Below are positions 25,983-33,651 of a stretch of DNA of 64,000 nucleotides, in pieces. How positions within the stretch are numbered: the first letter of the stretch is position 1; every line of letters starts with the position of its first letter. Under the pieces are notes generated by a model. It had not been told where the DNA came from. It made no database searches and saw only the letters and a program-made list of their open reading frames with translations. This DNA comes from Mesorhizobium loti (GTDB lineage Bacteria; Pseudomonadota; Alphaproteobacteria; Rhizobiales; Rhizobiaceae), in NCBI RefSeq assembly GCF_002858745.1, contig NZ_PJRO01000008.1, positions 1 to 64,000 of the forward strand, given 5' to 3'. The translations under genes were made by a program, and so were the position numbers.

Positions 25983-26293
25983 ACGCCCCGACCGGTCGCC
26001 GCCGCGCCATCGCCAAGGCGCTTACCGCGCTTCTGCCGCTGGCGCCTTATGCCGACATGGAGCGCATCCGCGCCGATGCTGGCGCGATGCACATGAAAAC
26101 CTTGCCGCCGGGCATCGCCGTATGGCTGGCCACCATCGCCCATGTCCGCCATCAGCACACCGACTACGAAAAGCTGCTGTCGGAAGGTTACGATCGCGAT
26201 TCGGCGCGCTTCTTCGTCGTCGATCAAACCAACGAGGTGCTGACGCGCTGGCGCGCCACTCGCCTGCTCGATCCTGACGACGACGAAGAATAG
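25979..26293 (+). CDS. DUF2293 family protein
   Basis: A 104-residue protein matching the DUF2293 pattern: RRRAIAKALTALLPLAPYAD, then IAVWLATIAHVRHQHTDYEKLLSEGYDRDSARFFV and a C-terminal acidic tail. It is soluble and helical, and its function is unknown. Its start overlaps the trmO stop by four bases, so it is translated with trmO. It ends 5 bp from the converging SDR gene. Confidence 0.8.
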   Translation: MNAPTGRRRAIAKALTALLPLAPYADMERIRADAGAMHMKTLPPGIAVWLATIAHVRHQHTDYEKLLSEGYDRDSARFFVVDQTNEVLTRWRATRLLDPDDDEE

Positions 26294-26298
26294 CTGCT

Positions 26299-27066
26299 TC
26301 AGATTGCCGTGAAGGCGTTGTCGACGAACAGATGCGCGCCGTTCACGAAGCTCGCTTCGTCGCTGGCCAAGAACAGCGCCGCCTTGGCCACCTCTTCCGG
26401 TTCGCCGATACGCCCCTGCTGTGCAGCAATGGCCGCCTCCGAGACATCGACGCCAAGGCTTTGCAATTCAGCCACTTCGCGCAGGCCATGCGGCGTGCGG
26501 ATGAAGCCCGGGCAGACCGCGTTGCAGCGGATATTCCTGTCGCGGAATTCGACAGCGATTGCCCGTGCGAACATATGGCAGGCGCCTTTGGTCGTGTCGT
26601 AGAGCACTTCCATCGGCGTCGCTGCCACCGCCGAGATCGACGAGGTACAGACGATCGAGCCGCCGCCCGCCGCGATCATGCCCGGCAGCACAGCGCGCGT
26701 CATCAGGAACATCGAGCGCACGTTGACGGCATGCAACCAATCCCACTCCGTCACCGTGGTTTCCAGGAACGGTTTGATGACAATGGTGCCGGCGTGATTG
26801 AACAGCACCGTCGCCGGCCCGAAGCTCTCGGCCGCGGCCTTCACCGCAGCTTCGACCTCGGCCTCGTCGGAGACATCAGCCACGAAAGAGGCGGCCTTGC
26901 CGCCGGCAGCTTCGATCTCGGCGACCGTGGCAGCAGAAGCCTCCGCGTTGCGGTCGACGATCGCCACCTTGGCACCTTCTGCCGCGAACAGCTTTGACGC
27001 GGCGCCGCCCATGCCGGTCGCACCGCCCGAGACGATCGCGACCTTACCCAGCAGTCTTCCAGTCAT
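26299..27066 (-). CDS. Short-chain dehydrogenase/reductase (SDR)
   Basis: A 255-residue classical SDR. The nucleotide site is VSGGATGMG near residues 13-21, the downstream FNHAGT takes the place of NNAG, and the catalytic triad shows as Ser in CTSSISAV with YDTTKGA (Tyr-x-x-x-Lys). The start at 27066 gives MTGRLLGKVAIVSGG; upstream codons to 27114 belong to the intergenic region. It follows the permease gene by 44 bp on the same strand, so the SDR probably oxidises or reduces a compound the permease imports. The substrate is unknown. Confidence 0.85.
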   Translation of the reverse strand: MTGRLLGKVAIVSGGATGMGGAASKLFAAEGAKVAIVDRNAEASAATVAEIEAAGGKAASFVADVSDEAEVEAAVKAAAESFGPATVLFNHAGTIVIKPFLETTVTEWDWLHAVNVRSMFLMTRAVLPGMIAAGGGSIVCTSSISAVAATPMEVLYDTTKGACHMFARAIAVEFRDRNIRCNAVCPGFIRTPHGLREVAELQSLGVDVSEAAIAAQQGRIGEPEEVAKAALFLASDEASFVNGAHLFVDNAFTAI

Positions 27067-27110
27067 GTTCTTGTCCTTGCTGTTGTTTTGCTTGCCTGCC
27101 CGACCAGATC

Positions 27111-28616
27111 TCATTCGGCCGGATGGCCGCGCATGCCGCCCGACACGGCGAATTCCTCTTCAGGCGACAGCACTAGGCGGTGCCGACGATAGAAGGCGAA
27201 ATAGGCGAGGCCAATGGCGTACCAGACGGCCGCCGCGATCGCCGCCCAGCGATAGAGCGGATCGAAGAACTGGTAGCCGAGCGTGATCACGCAGATCAGG
27301 ATCGTGGCGTAGGCGCCGAACCGGCCGAACGGGCTGACGAAAGGCCGTTCGATCGCGGCATAGAGCGAACGCAGTTTCAGGAACGCGATGCTCTGCATCA
27401 CATAGGACACCATGCCGGCAAAGACGATCATCGAGACCAGGAACCCGCCCATGAAAGCGACATTGTGCCGGCCTCCCAGGAACCAGACGAGCAGCAGCAT
27501 GAACAACGCGAGCGCCGAACCTGCCGCAAGCGCGATGTTGGGCGTCTTGGTGCGGGCATTGGTCACCGAAAGCGCGGTCGGCAGATAACCGGCGCGCGAC
27601 AGCGAATAAATGTTGCGACCCGAGGCAAAGGAACCGGCGAAGAAGGAAGCGGCAAGTCCCAGCACCGCGACCGAGGCCAAAAGCTTCGCCCAGCCGTCAC
27701 CGAAGATGGTGCGGAAGCCGTCGAGCAGCGGTTCGCCCGAAGAGCCCATAGCGTGGGCGCCTTGCGGGATGGAAGCGCTGAAGAACAGCACGCCGAGCGC
27801 CAGCGCCGCCAACGTCAGGATCGACAGGATCAGCGCACGCGGCATGTCGCGTGTCGGGTTCTTCGCCTCCTCGGCGGTGAGTGGCAGCTGTTCGACAGCC
27901 AGGAACATGTAGACCGCGAAAGGCAGCGACAGCATCACGCCGGTGAAGCCGAAGGGCAGCCATTCACCGTTGCCTTCCGGCAGCAACGTCGCCCCCTGCG
28001 GGCCGGATGCGATGTTCAAGGCGTAGCGGGTGAAATCCAGATGCGGGATGGCGACCACGAAGAAGAACAGGAGCACCGCGATCGCCGCAACGGTTATATA
28101 GATGACGACCCGCATCGAAAGCTCGAGACCACGCAGCGACAGGGCCAGCATCACCACATAACCGCCGACCCACCACAGCGGCAGCACGCTTTCCGGCGTG
28201 CCAAAGATGGCGGCAAGGTAAGAGCTCATGAAGAACATGTTGGCGGCTGGCGCCAGCACGAATTCGATGTTTTCGGCGAGGCCGGTGGTGAAGCCGCCCC
28301 ATGGCCCCAGCGCCGTGCGCGAAAAGGAATAGGCGCCGCCCGTATGCGGCAGCGCAGCACTCATCTCGCCGATGGAACAGCACAGGCAAATGTACATGAA
28401 ACCGATGATCAGCGCCGCCAGAAGCAGGCCGCCGAAACCACCTTGCGAGAAACCGATGTTCCAGCCCGAATATTCGCCGGCGATGACGGCGCCCACGCCC
28501 ATCATCCACAGCGAGAACAAGCCCGCGTGCCGCTGCAGCTGGCGTTGTTCGAAATAACTCTGGTCCACCGTCTGGTATGTAACGCCGGCTTTCCGCCCGT
28601 TCGCGCTTTTGCTCAT
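27111..28616 (-). CDS. APC-superfamily permease, ethanolamine/amino-acid type
   Basis: A 501-residue protein with about 12 membrane helices. The N-terminal part has MGVGAVIAGEYSGWNIGF, the APC substrate-site helix (the G-rich GxxxAG region), and GEMSAALPHTGGAYSFSRTALGP, both as in the EAT (ethanolamine) permeases. The start at 28616 follows GGAGGGGACAGGG; an open frame reaching 28865 is non-coding and contains tandem repeats. Ethanolamine specificity is inferred from family resemblance only, and no ethanolamine ammonia-lyase genes are present in the window. Confidence 0.8.
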   Translation of the reverse strand: MSKSANGRKAGVTYQTVDQSYFEQRQLQRHAGLFSLWMMGVGAVIAGEYSGWNIGFSQGGFGGLLLAALIIGFMYICLCCSIGEMSAALPHTGGAYSFSRTALGPWGGFTTGLAENIEFVLAPAANMFFMSSYLAAIFGTPESVLPLWWVGGYVVMLALSLRGLELSMRVVIYITVAAIAVLLFFFVVAIPHLDFTRYALNIASGPQGATLLPEGNGEWLPFGFTGVMLSLPFAVYMFLAVEQLPLTAEEAKNPTRDMPRALILSILTLAALALGVLFFSASIPQGAHAMGSSGEPLLDGFRTIFGDGWAKLLASVAVLGLAASFFAGSFASGRNIYSLSRAGYLPTALSVTNARTKTPNIALAAGSALALFMLLLVWFLGGRHNVAFMGGFLVSMIVFAGMVSYVMQSIAFLKLRSLYAAIERPFVSPFGRFGAYATILICVITLGYQFFDPLYRWAAIAAAVWYAIGLAYFAFYRRHRLVLSPEEEFAVSGGMRGHPAE

Positions 28617-28920
28617 CCCTGTCCCCTCCTTCAAAGAGGGTCGACACCAATCAGTGTCGATTGGTCCTGGCCCTCCCATGGTTATCCGGCATAGTTTCAG
28701 CGCCACGCACGGTGCGAAATATCCCCAAAGGGATATGGCTTGAGGGATAGGCTGGTGGCGTGATTTCGAAGTTCGACCGATCCTCGGTAAAGTCGCCTTT
28801 GGCGACTCTGCTAAGGTCGCCTGCGACGACTCGGTTAAGCTCGCCTCTGGTGGCTTGGACGGCACATTTCAGACGGGACCGGACGATGCAGGCTCATCAT
28901 CCGTCGGACAGGGAGGTTCG
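28617..28920. other. Divergent promoter region between permease and LuxR-type regulator
   Basis: About 304 bp without a gene. A short palindrome-like ACACCAATCAGTGTCG lies near 28646-28661, close to the permease start. The right half holds three tandem 23-24 bp repeats, annotated separately. No clear sigma-70 promoter is seen. Confidence 0.5.
28783..28853. repeat. Three imperfect tandem repeats of 23-24 bp
   Basis: Units start at 28783 (CTCGGTAAAGTCGCC...), 28806 (CTCTGCTAAGGTCGCC...) and 28830 (CTCGGTTAAGCTCGCC...). Unit 1 contains the hairpin GTCGCC-TTT-GGCGAC and unit 2 a shorter one. They lie 68 bp before the LuxR-type gene and may be operators or a local expansion. Confidence 0.75.
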
Positions 28921-29751
28921 ATGGCCATGAACGATCCGACAGCACTTGCGGCGTGGCATGCAGCTACGCCGGAGTTGGTGGCGCATCTCGGCAAGCCGGG
29001 GTTCACCGAACGGCTGGACGCGGCGCTGCGTGCCGTCGCACCCTTCGATCTGTCGTGCATCTTCGCCTATCCAGGGCGCGACCGCCCTCACCTGCTCCAT
29101 GACGGACTGGGTGAAGTCTCCTCCCAGCAGATCATGCGCAACTATCTCAACGGCACCTATCTGTTAGATGCCGTCTATTCCGCCTGCCTGCGCCGCGCTC
29201 CCAAAGGCCTGCATCGACTGGTCGACCTGGCGCCGGATGCCTTCTTCGAAGCCGAATATTACAACTCGCCCGATGTCCATCCCTGCATTTCGATGGAAAC
29301 CGGCTCGCTCAGCGAAGAGATCGTCTTCATGGCGCCGTTGCAGCCCGGCTTCTATCTCGCCTATTCCCTGCTGCGGGCGAATTCCAGCGTTACATTCTCG
29401 CCCGCCGATTTCGAGCGCCTGCAGCAGACTGCTGCGCTGGTGACGATGCTCATCAGCCGGCATTGGGAACATCTGGCACCGGAAGCGACCGCTGAATCCA
29501 GCCAGCCGCACGATGCGGACGATGTCGAGCGTGCCTTCGCTACGTTCGCGCCGTCGCGGCTGACGCGACGCGAACAGACCATTGTCAGCCTGGTGTTGCG
29601 CGGCCATTCATCCATGTCGATCGGCCGTATCCTCGGCATCGCCGAAGGCACGGTTAAGATCCACCGCAAGAATATCTACGCCAAGCTCGACATCTCCAGC
29701 CAGACCGAGCTGTTCAACCTGTTCATCAAACATCTGCTGAACGAACGCTGA
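28921..29751 (+). CDS. LuxR-family transcriptional regulator
   Basis: A 276-residue regulator starting at 28921 after GGGAGGTTCG. The last 65 residues are a LuxR/GerE helix-turn-helix: SRLTRREQTIVSLVLRGHSS, then IGRILGIAEGTVKIHRKNIYAKL. The N-terminal 200 residues are a GAF-like or ligand-sensing domain without an Asp receiver pocket, and do not match the acyl-homoserine-lactone domain in an obvious way. It is divergent from the permease-SDR operon and is the likely regulator of it; this is context-based. Confidence 0.82.
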   Translation: MAMNDPTALAAWHAATPELVAHLGKPGFTERLDAALRAVAPFDLSCIFAYPGRDRPHLLHDGLGEVSSQQIMRNYLNGTYLLDAVYSACLRRAPKGLHRLVDLAPDAFFEAEYYNSPDVHPCISMETGSLSEEIVFMAPLQPGFYLAYSLLRANSSVTFSPADFERLQQTAALVTMLISRHWEHLAPEATAESSQPHDADDVERAFATFAPSRLTRREQTIVSLVLRGHSSMSIGRILGIAEGTVKIHRKNIYAKLDISSQTELFNLFIKHLLNER

Positions 29752-29778
29752 AAACTCATTCGGCTGCCAGGGAAAGCG

Positions 29779-30258
29779 ATGACCAAGGACACGACCCGCC
29801 TGCCGCTCGATGATCTCGATAGGCGTATCCTGTCAGCACTTCAGGAGGACAACCGGCTTTCCTTTGCGGAGCTCGCCACGCGCGTCGCCTCCTCCGCCGC
29901 CTCCTGCATGCGCAGGGTGCGACGGCTGCGAGAGGAAGGCGTCATCCTTGCCGATATCGCCGTGGTCGATCCGCAAGCAGTCGGCAAATCGCTGACGGCG
30001 GTGGTCAACGTCGAACTGGAGAGCGAACGGCTCGACCTGATCGACGCCTTCAAACGCGAGATGCGCAGTGCTCCCGAAGTGACGCAATGCTACATGGTGA
30101 CCGGCGACGCCGATTTCGTGGTTGTCGTCATGGTCGAGGATGTCGCCGCATTCGAGGTTTTCACCAAAGAGCGGCTCTACGCCAACCCCAATATCCGCAA
30201 GTTCCGCTCTATGATCATGCTCGACCGTGTGAAGTTCGAGCCACGCGTTACGCTCTAG
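29779..30258 (+). CDS. Lrp/AsnC-family transcriptional regulator
   Basis: A 159-residue regulator. LDDLDRRILSALQEDNRLSFAELATRVASSAASCMRRVRRL is the N-terminal winged helix, and the C-terminal RAM/ligand domain has VTQCYMVTGDADFVVVVMVEDVAAFEVF. These proteins respond to amino acids and control amino-acid genes. It follows the LuxR-type gene by 27 bp and may be cotranscribed with it, giving two regulators for the permease region. Its TAG stop is the first part of a dispersed repeat. Confidence 0.88.
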   Translation: MTKDTTRLPLDDLDRRILSALQEDNRLSFAELATRVASSAASCMRRVRRLREEGVILADIAVVDPQAVGKSLTAVVNVELESERLDLIDAFKREMRSAPEVTQCYMVTGDADFVVVVMVEDVAAFEVFTKERLYANPNIRKFRSMIMLDRVKFEPRVTL

Positions 30259-30305
30259 AGCGGTTCACCGTTTCACGGAAAATCGCGACACACTTTTCCT
30301 CGAAT
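30256..30305. repeat. Dispersed intergenic repeat (TAGAGCG family), copy 2
   Basis: TAGAGCGGTTCACCG, then TTTCACGGAAAATCGCGACACACTTTTCC in two overlapping parts. It starts at the TAG stop of the Lrp-type gene exactly as copy 1 starts at the btaB stop, and fills the gap to the converging reductase gene. Confidence 0.6.
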
Positions 30306-30314
30306 TACTCTGGA

Positions 30315-31088
30315 TCACTCGAATTTCTCATGGGCATCCGCGCGGCCCATGATCCAGTAGCCGGATGCTTTCATCCAGCTCAGCGGATGGCCGCGTTCCT
30401 GGACGAGATAGCTGCGGATGGCCCGCGTCACCATAGCCTCGGCCGCGATCCAGACGAAGGTTCCCGGCAACAAGCCGGTCGTCTTCAGGATCGCAAGCAA
30501 CGTGCTGGGATCGCTACTGTCCGAAATCGAGCGATGGGCCCACAGTGAGAGCAAGTCGGCGTTGGTGTCGAACACCAGATGCTCCTGCGGTCCGGTCACG
30601 GCAACGACGCTTGTCACGCGAGCACCCGCGCTGACTTCTTCGATGCGGCGGGCGATGGCCGGAAGCGCCGTCTCGTCACCGATCAGAAGCCAGTGCCGGA
30701 TATCCGGCGAGACGATCACCGAACCTTTCGGCCCTCCGACCTCAAGCTGGTCGCCCGGCCGCGCATCAATCGCCCAGTTTGTTGCCGGACCGGCATCATG
30801 CAGGGCGAAATCGATCGCCAGCGAGCGTGCCTCGGCATCGTAACGCCGCGGCGTATAGGACCGGGGTACGACCTCCCCCGAAGGCGTCGGCACGAAGATC
30901 TTGATGTGGTCGTCAGGTGCGAGACTTGCGAAGTCATGCAAATCGTCGCCGGAAAAGACGATGCGCAGCATGCCGGGCGTCAGACGGATGCTGCGTTCGA
31001 CCTGAAGTGAGCGACGCCTGAGCTCGAAGCGGACGCGTTCGATGCGTGGCGCAGCCACTGCGCTGTTTGGAATGGTCTGAATATTCAT
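30315..31088 (-). CDS. Siderophore-interacting protein, FAD-dependent ferric-siderophore reductase
   Basis: A 257-residue protein of the SIP/ViuB family. FAD contact is marked by VVPRSYTPRRYD (RxYT box) and the following DFALHDAGPATNWA, with pyrophosphate loop VGGPKGS. The C-terminal NAD(P)H part is WLLIGDETALPAIARRIEE and ends with VWIAAEAMVTRAIRSYL. Such enzymes reduce ferric siderophores in the cytosol to release iron. The start at 31088 is the first ATG giving the family N-terminus. No Fur, RirA or Irr box is clear upstream. No siderophore receptor is present in the window. Confidence 0.88.
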   Translation of the reverse strand: MNIQTIPNSAVAAPRIERVRFELRRRSLQVERSIRLTPGMLRIVFSGDDLHDFASLAPDDHIKIFVPTPSGEVVPRSYTPRRYDAEARSLAIDFALHDAGPATNWAIDARPGDQLEVGGPKGSVIVSPDIRHWLLIGDETALPAIARRIEEVSAGARVTSVVAVTGPQEHLVFDTNADLLSLWAHRSISDSSDPSTLLAILKTTGLLPGTFVWIAAEAMVTRAIRSYLVQERGHPLSWMKASGYWIMGRADAHEKFE

Positions 31089-31238
31089 CTGTGTCCTCTC
31101 AAGGCCTGGCCTCGATCTGCTGGACACAGCCGCGCAGATCGCGGCGGAAGCCGTTCGATCTTGCGCGTTGAGTGACGTTAACGCTTACGGCCAGTGCAAC
31201 TGGCTGTTCCCTTCAACTAGGTCGCACCCATTCGCCTG

Positions 31239-31727
31239 TCAACTCCGGGCGCGGTGCTCCAAAGTTTCAGCCCTGGCTCGGTCCACCATCAAAATCCCGT
31301 CGAGATGGTCCACTTCGTGTTGCACCAGTTCAGCAAGGTCGGGTTCAAGGCGCTCGAACACATGGGCCTGACCGTCGAAATCGAGGTATTCGAACGTGAT
31401 CGAACGACTGCGCATCACCGGTACTTTTCGCCCGGGGATGCTGAAGCAGTCGTCCAGCACGGAAAACGTCTCGCTGGAGCGCCAGGTTATGCGAGGGTTG
31501 ATGGCAACGAAAGTGCCAAGATGGCAGTCGAAAGCGATCAGCCGCCAGCATGAGCCGATCTGCGGTCCAGCCAGCCCGCGGCCAAAACCAAGCCGCGCCT
31601 TGAGGTCGGCCAGCGTGTCGGCAAGGTCCATGGCATCCTGCCGCCAGTCATGTGCGGCGAAGTCGACGGCCTGGGCGGTCTGCCGCAGCCGTGTATCGCC
31701 GATCAGAACGACTTCCCGCACGGTCAT
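31239..31727 (-). CDS. Peptide deformylase-like protein with altered motif 2
   Basis: A 162-residue deformylase-fold protein. Motif 1 is GRGLAGPQ, motif 3 QHEVDHLDG with both His ligands and the catalytic Glu. Motif 2, normally EGCLS, reads DDCFS here; the zinc/iron-ligand Cys is kept but the two residues before it differ. Canonical PDF removes the formyl group from nascent proteins. The divergence suggests a secondary PDF paralogue rather than the housekeeping copy, which usually lies next to fmt. The start at 31727 follows GGGAGAGTGGAA. Confidence 0.8.
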   Translation of the reverse strand: MTVREVVLIGDTRLRQTAQAVDFAAHDWRQDAMDLADTLADLKARLGFGRGLAGPQIGSCWRLIAFDCHLGTFVAINPRITWRSSETFSVLDDCFSIPGRKVPVMRSRSITFEYLDFDGQAHVFERLEPDLAELVQHEVDHLDGILMVDRARAETLEHRARS

Positions 31728-31892
31728 TTCCACTCTCCCTTCGATGCGACGAAGCATAAGGCACTCCCTGAGACCGAATACGTCAAAAAAGGCCGGCCGG
31801 TGAAACGGATCGGCTCAAGCAGGCGGCTACCTGAAACAGTTGTTGCGGGGTCCCCTGATCGTTCCGTTTCAGGAGCCCGGCCACTTTGATCG

Positions 31893-31908
31893 CCACGTGA
31901 GCACGTGG
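31893..31908. promoter_or_regulatory. Inverted repeat upstream of the transaminase gene
   Basis: CCACGTG-AG-CACGTGG has perfect 7-bp arms, 108 bp before the transaminase start. A looser pair, TGAAACGGATCG (31801-31812) and CGTTCCGTTTCA (31859-31870), lies just upstream. Either may bind a regulator; no known motif is matched. Confidence 0.4.
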
Positions 31909-32015
31909 CCCGCACGTTTGATAGAAATGGTGCATCATCCGCAGGCATTCTTCAGCGGAAGATGCCGTTACTGCGCTGCGGGACCCGAGCCCAAGCATGA
32001 GCTGAAGGAGAAACC

Positions 32016-32966
32016 ATGGACCAGACCGCCCACCCCCTGCCCATCCTCGAAAGCCGGCATGTCGACCCGCATAGCTATCCGGCCGGTGTGGCATTCCTCG
32101 ACGGGCAATATCTGCCAATGTCGGAAGCCAAGATTTCGGTGCTGGACTGGGGCTTTCTGCACTCCGACGCGACCTACGACACCGTTCATGTCTGGAATGG
32201 TCGCTTCTTCCGCCTTGACCTGCATATCGAACGTTTCTTCGGCGGCCTGGAACGCCTGCGCATGTCGATCCCATTGACGCGCGAGCAGGTGGTGGAAATC
32301 CTGCATAACTGCGTAGCGCTTTCGGGCCATCGCGCCGCTTATGTCGAGATGCTCACGACGCGCGGCGCCTCGCCCACCTTCAGCCGCGACCCACGCGACG
32401 CCATCAACCGCTTCATGGCTTTCGCCGTGCCGTTCGGCTCCGTGGCCAATGCCGAGCAGCGCGAACGTGGCCTGCATGTCGCGATCAGCGACCGCATCCG
32501 CATTCCGCCGGCGTCGGTCGATCCCGCGATCAAAAACTACCATTGGCTAGACCTCGTACGCGGCCTCTACGACGCCTATGACCGCAAGGCCGAGACCGCG
32601 CTGCTGCTCGATTTCAACGGCAATGTCGCTGAAGGCCCGGGTTTCAACGTCTTCGTGGTCAAGGACGGCAGATTGGTGACGCCGGCCGTCGGCGTTCTGG
32701 CCGGCATTACCCGGCGCACGGTTTTCGACCTCTGTGCCGAACTCGGTGTCGACTGCAAGGCGGTCGACGTCAGTGTTGCGGTGCTCAAAGGGGCCGACGA
32801 GGTCTTCATCACCTCCACTGCCGGCGGCATCATGCCGGTGACAGTGGTCGACGGCACCCCGATTGCGGATGGCAAGGTCGGCCCGATCACCAGACAGTTG
32901 GAAAAACTCTATTGGAATAAACACGAGGACCCGGCCTGGTCGAGCCCGGTGAGCTATCCCGGCTGA
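32016..32966 (+). CDS. Class IV PLP aminotransferase, (R)-amine/branched-chain type
   Basis: A 316-residue fold-type IV transaminase. KISVLDWGFLHSDATYDTVH near residue 40 and VWNGRFFRLDLHIERF are typical. The PLP lysine lies in DPAIKNYHWLDL. The C-terminal block FITSTAGGIMPVTVVDG, followed by GPITRQL and a YW-H end, strongly recalls the (R)-selective amine transaminases, as far as I remember those sequences. D-amino-acid or branched-chain activity remains possible. The start at 32016 follows GAAGGAGAAACC. It stands between unrelated genes, so context does not reveal a substrate. Confidence 0.82.
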   Translation: MDQTAHPLPILESRHVDPHSYPAGVAFLDGQYLPMSEAKISVLDWGFLHSDATYDTVHVWNGRFFRLDLHIERFFGGLERLRMSIPLTREQVVEILHNCVALSGHRAAYVEMLTTRGASPTFSRDPRDAINRFMAFAVPFGSVANAEQRERGLHVAISDRIRIPPASVDPAIKNYHWLDLVRGLYDAYDRKAETALLLDFNGNVAEGPGFNVFVVKDGRLVTPAVGVLAGITRRTVFDLCAELGVDCKAVDVSVAVLKGADEVFITSTAGGIMPVTVVDGTPIADGKVGPITRQLEKLYWNKHEDPAWSSPVSYPG

Positions 32967-32967
32967 G

Positions 32968-33567
32968 TCAGTTCCGGACGGAGCGTCCGACCAGCCAACC
33001 GATCATCGTGCGCAGTTCTTTTGTCTGCAGGGCGGCATCGAATCCGGCATCGCCGGAAGCAAGGAAGCTGGCGTCGAAGAGATGCTGAATCCAGGCGGCA
33101 GCGCGTTCTGGTGGAAATGCAAGTTGCGCGCCACGACCTGCCAGCCGTTCCAGAAGAAGGGTAAGCACGCGCCTTGCCCGCTCTTCGTCCTCGCCGAGCA
33201 TTCGTGCAAACGCTTCGTCGCGGCCGACCTGCAGCAGTGCCACGGCCATCAGCCCCGGCGTCAGCGGGTTGGCGAGATCGTCGAACAGATACCGCAGGAT
33301 GCGGCCGAGCCCTGCTTCAGGATCATCCTCAGCCTCGGCCTCCAGATAGACCAGGGCCATCCGCGCGAAGGCATCGCCAAACAGCCCATGCACAATGTCC
33401 GGCTTGGTTGGGAAATAATGGAACAGCGTGCCGGAGCCGATGCCGGCGCGTCGGCAGATCGCGGCGGTCGAAGTGCCGTCGACACCGTTGGCGGCGAATT
33501 CCAAAGCAGCGGCGGCAAGGATGTCAGCGCGCTTGCGGGCATGTTTATCAGGATCGACGGTACGCAT
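32968..33567 (-). CDS. TetR-family transcriptional repressor
   Basis: A 199-residue regulator. The DNA-binding domain is KRADILAAAALEFAANGVDGTSTAAICRRAGIGSGTLFHYFPTK in overlapping parts (residues 12-56). The ligand domain is unrelated in sequence to the tetracycline repressor encoded at 37.7 kb. It is divergent from the membrane-protein gene starting 85 bp away and presumably represses it. The stop is one base from the end of the converging transaminase gene. Confidence 0.85.
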   Translation of the reverse strand: MRTVDPDKHARKRADILAAAALEFAANGVDGTSTAAICRRAGIGSGTLFHYFPTKPDIVHGLFGDAFARMALVYLEAEAEDDPEAGLGRILRYLFDDLANPLTPGLMAVALLQVGRDEAFARMLGEDEERARRVLTLLLERLAGRGAQLAFPPERAAAWIQHLFDASFLASGDAGFDAALQTKELRTMIGWLVGRSVRN

Positions 33568-33651
33568 GGGACGATCTCGGTCGCTTGACAGTTTTCAACA
33601 TGTCGATCATTAATAGAGCATATACTCCAATATTAGCCAAGGGCTTTTCGG

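Noticed and set aside
28617..28865. N-terminal extension of the permease to 28865, with 8-residue repeats encoded by the tandem repeats
   Set aside because: The family N-terminus and a strong ribosome site both fit ATG 28616; the repeats lie in the divergent promoter region.
31089..31238. Fur/RirA/Irr box before the siderophore-interacting protein gene
   Set aside because: No TGA-N9-TCA iron box or TTTAGAA-type ICE motif is convincing in this stretch.
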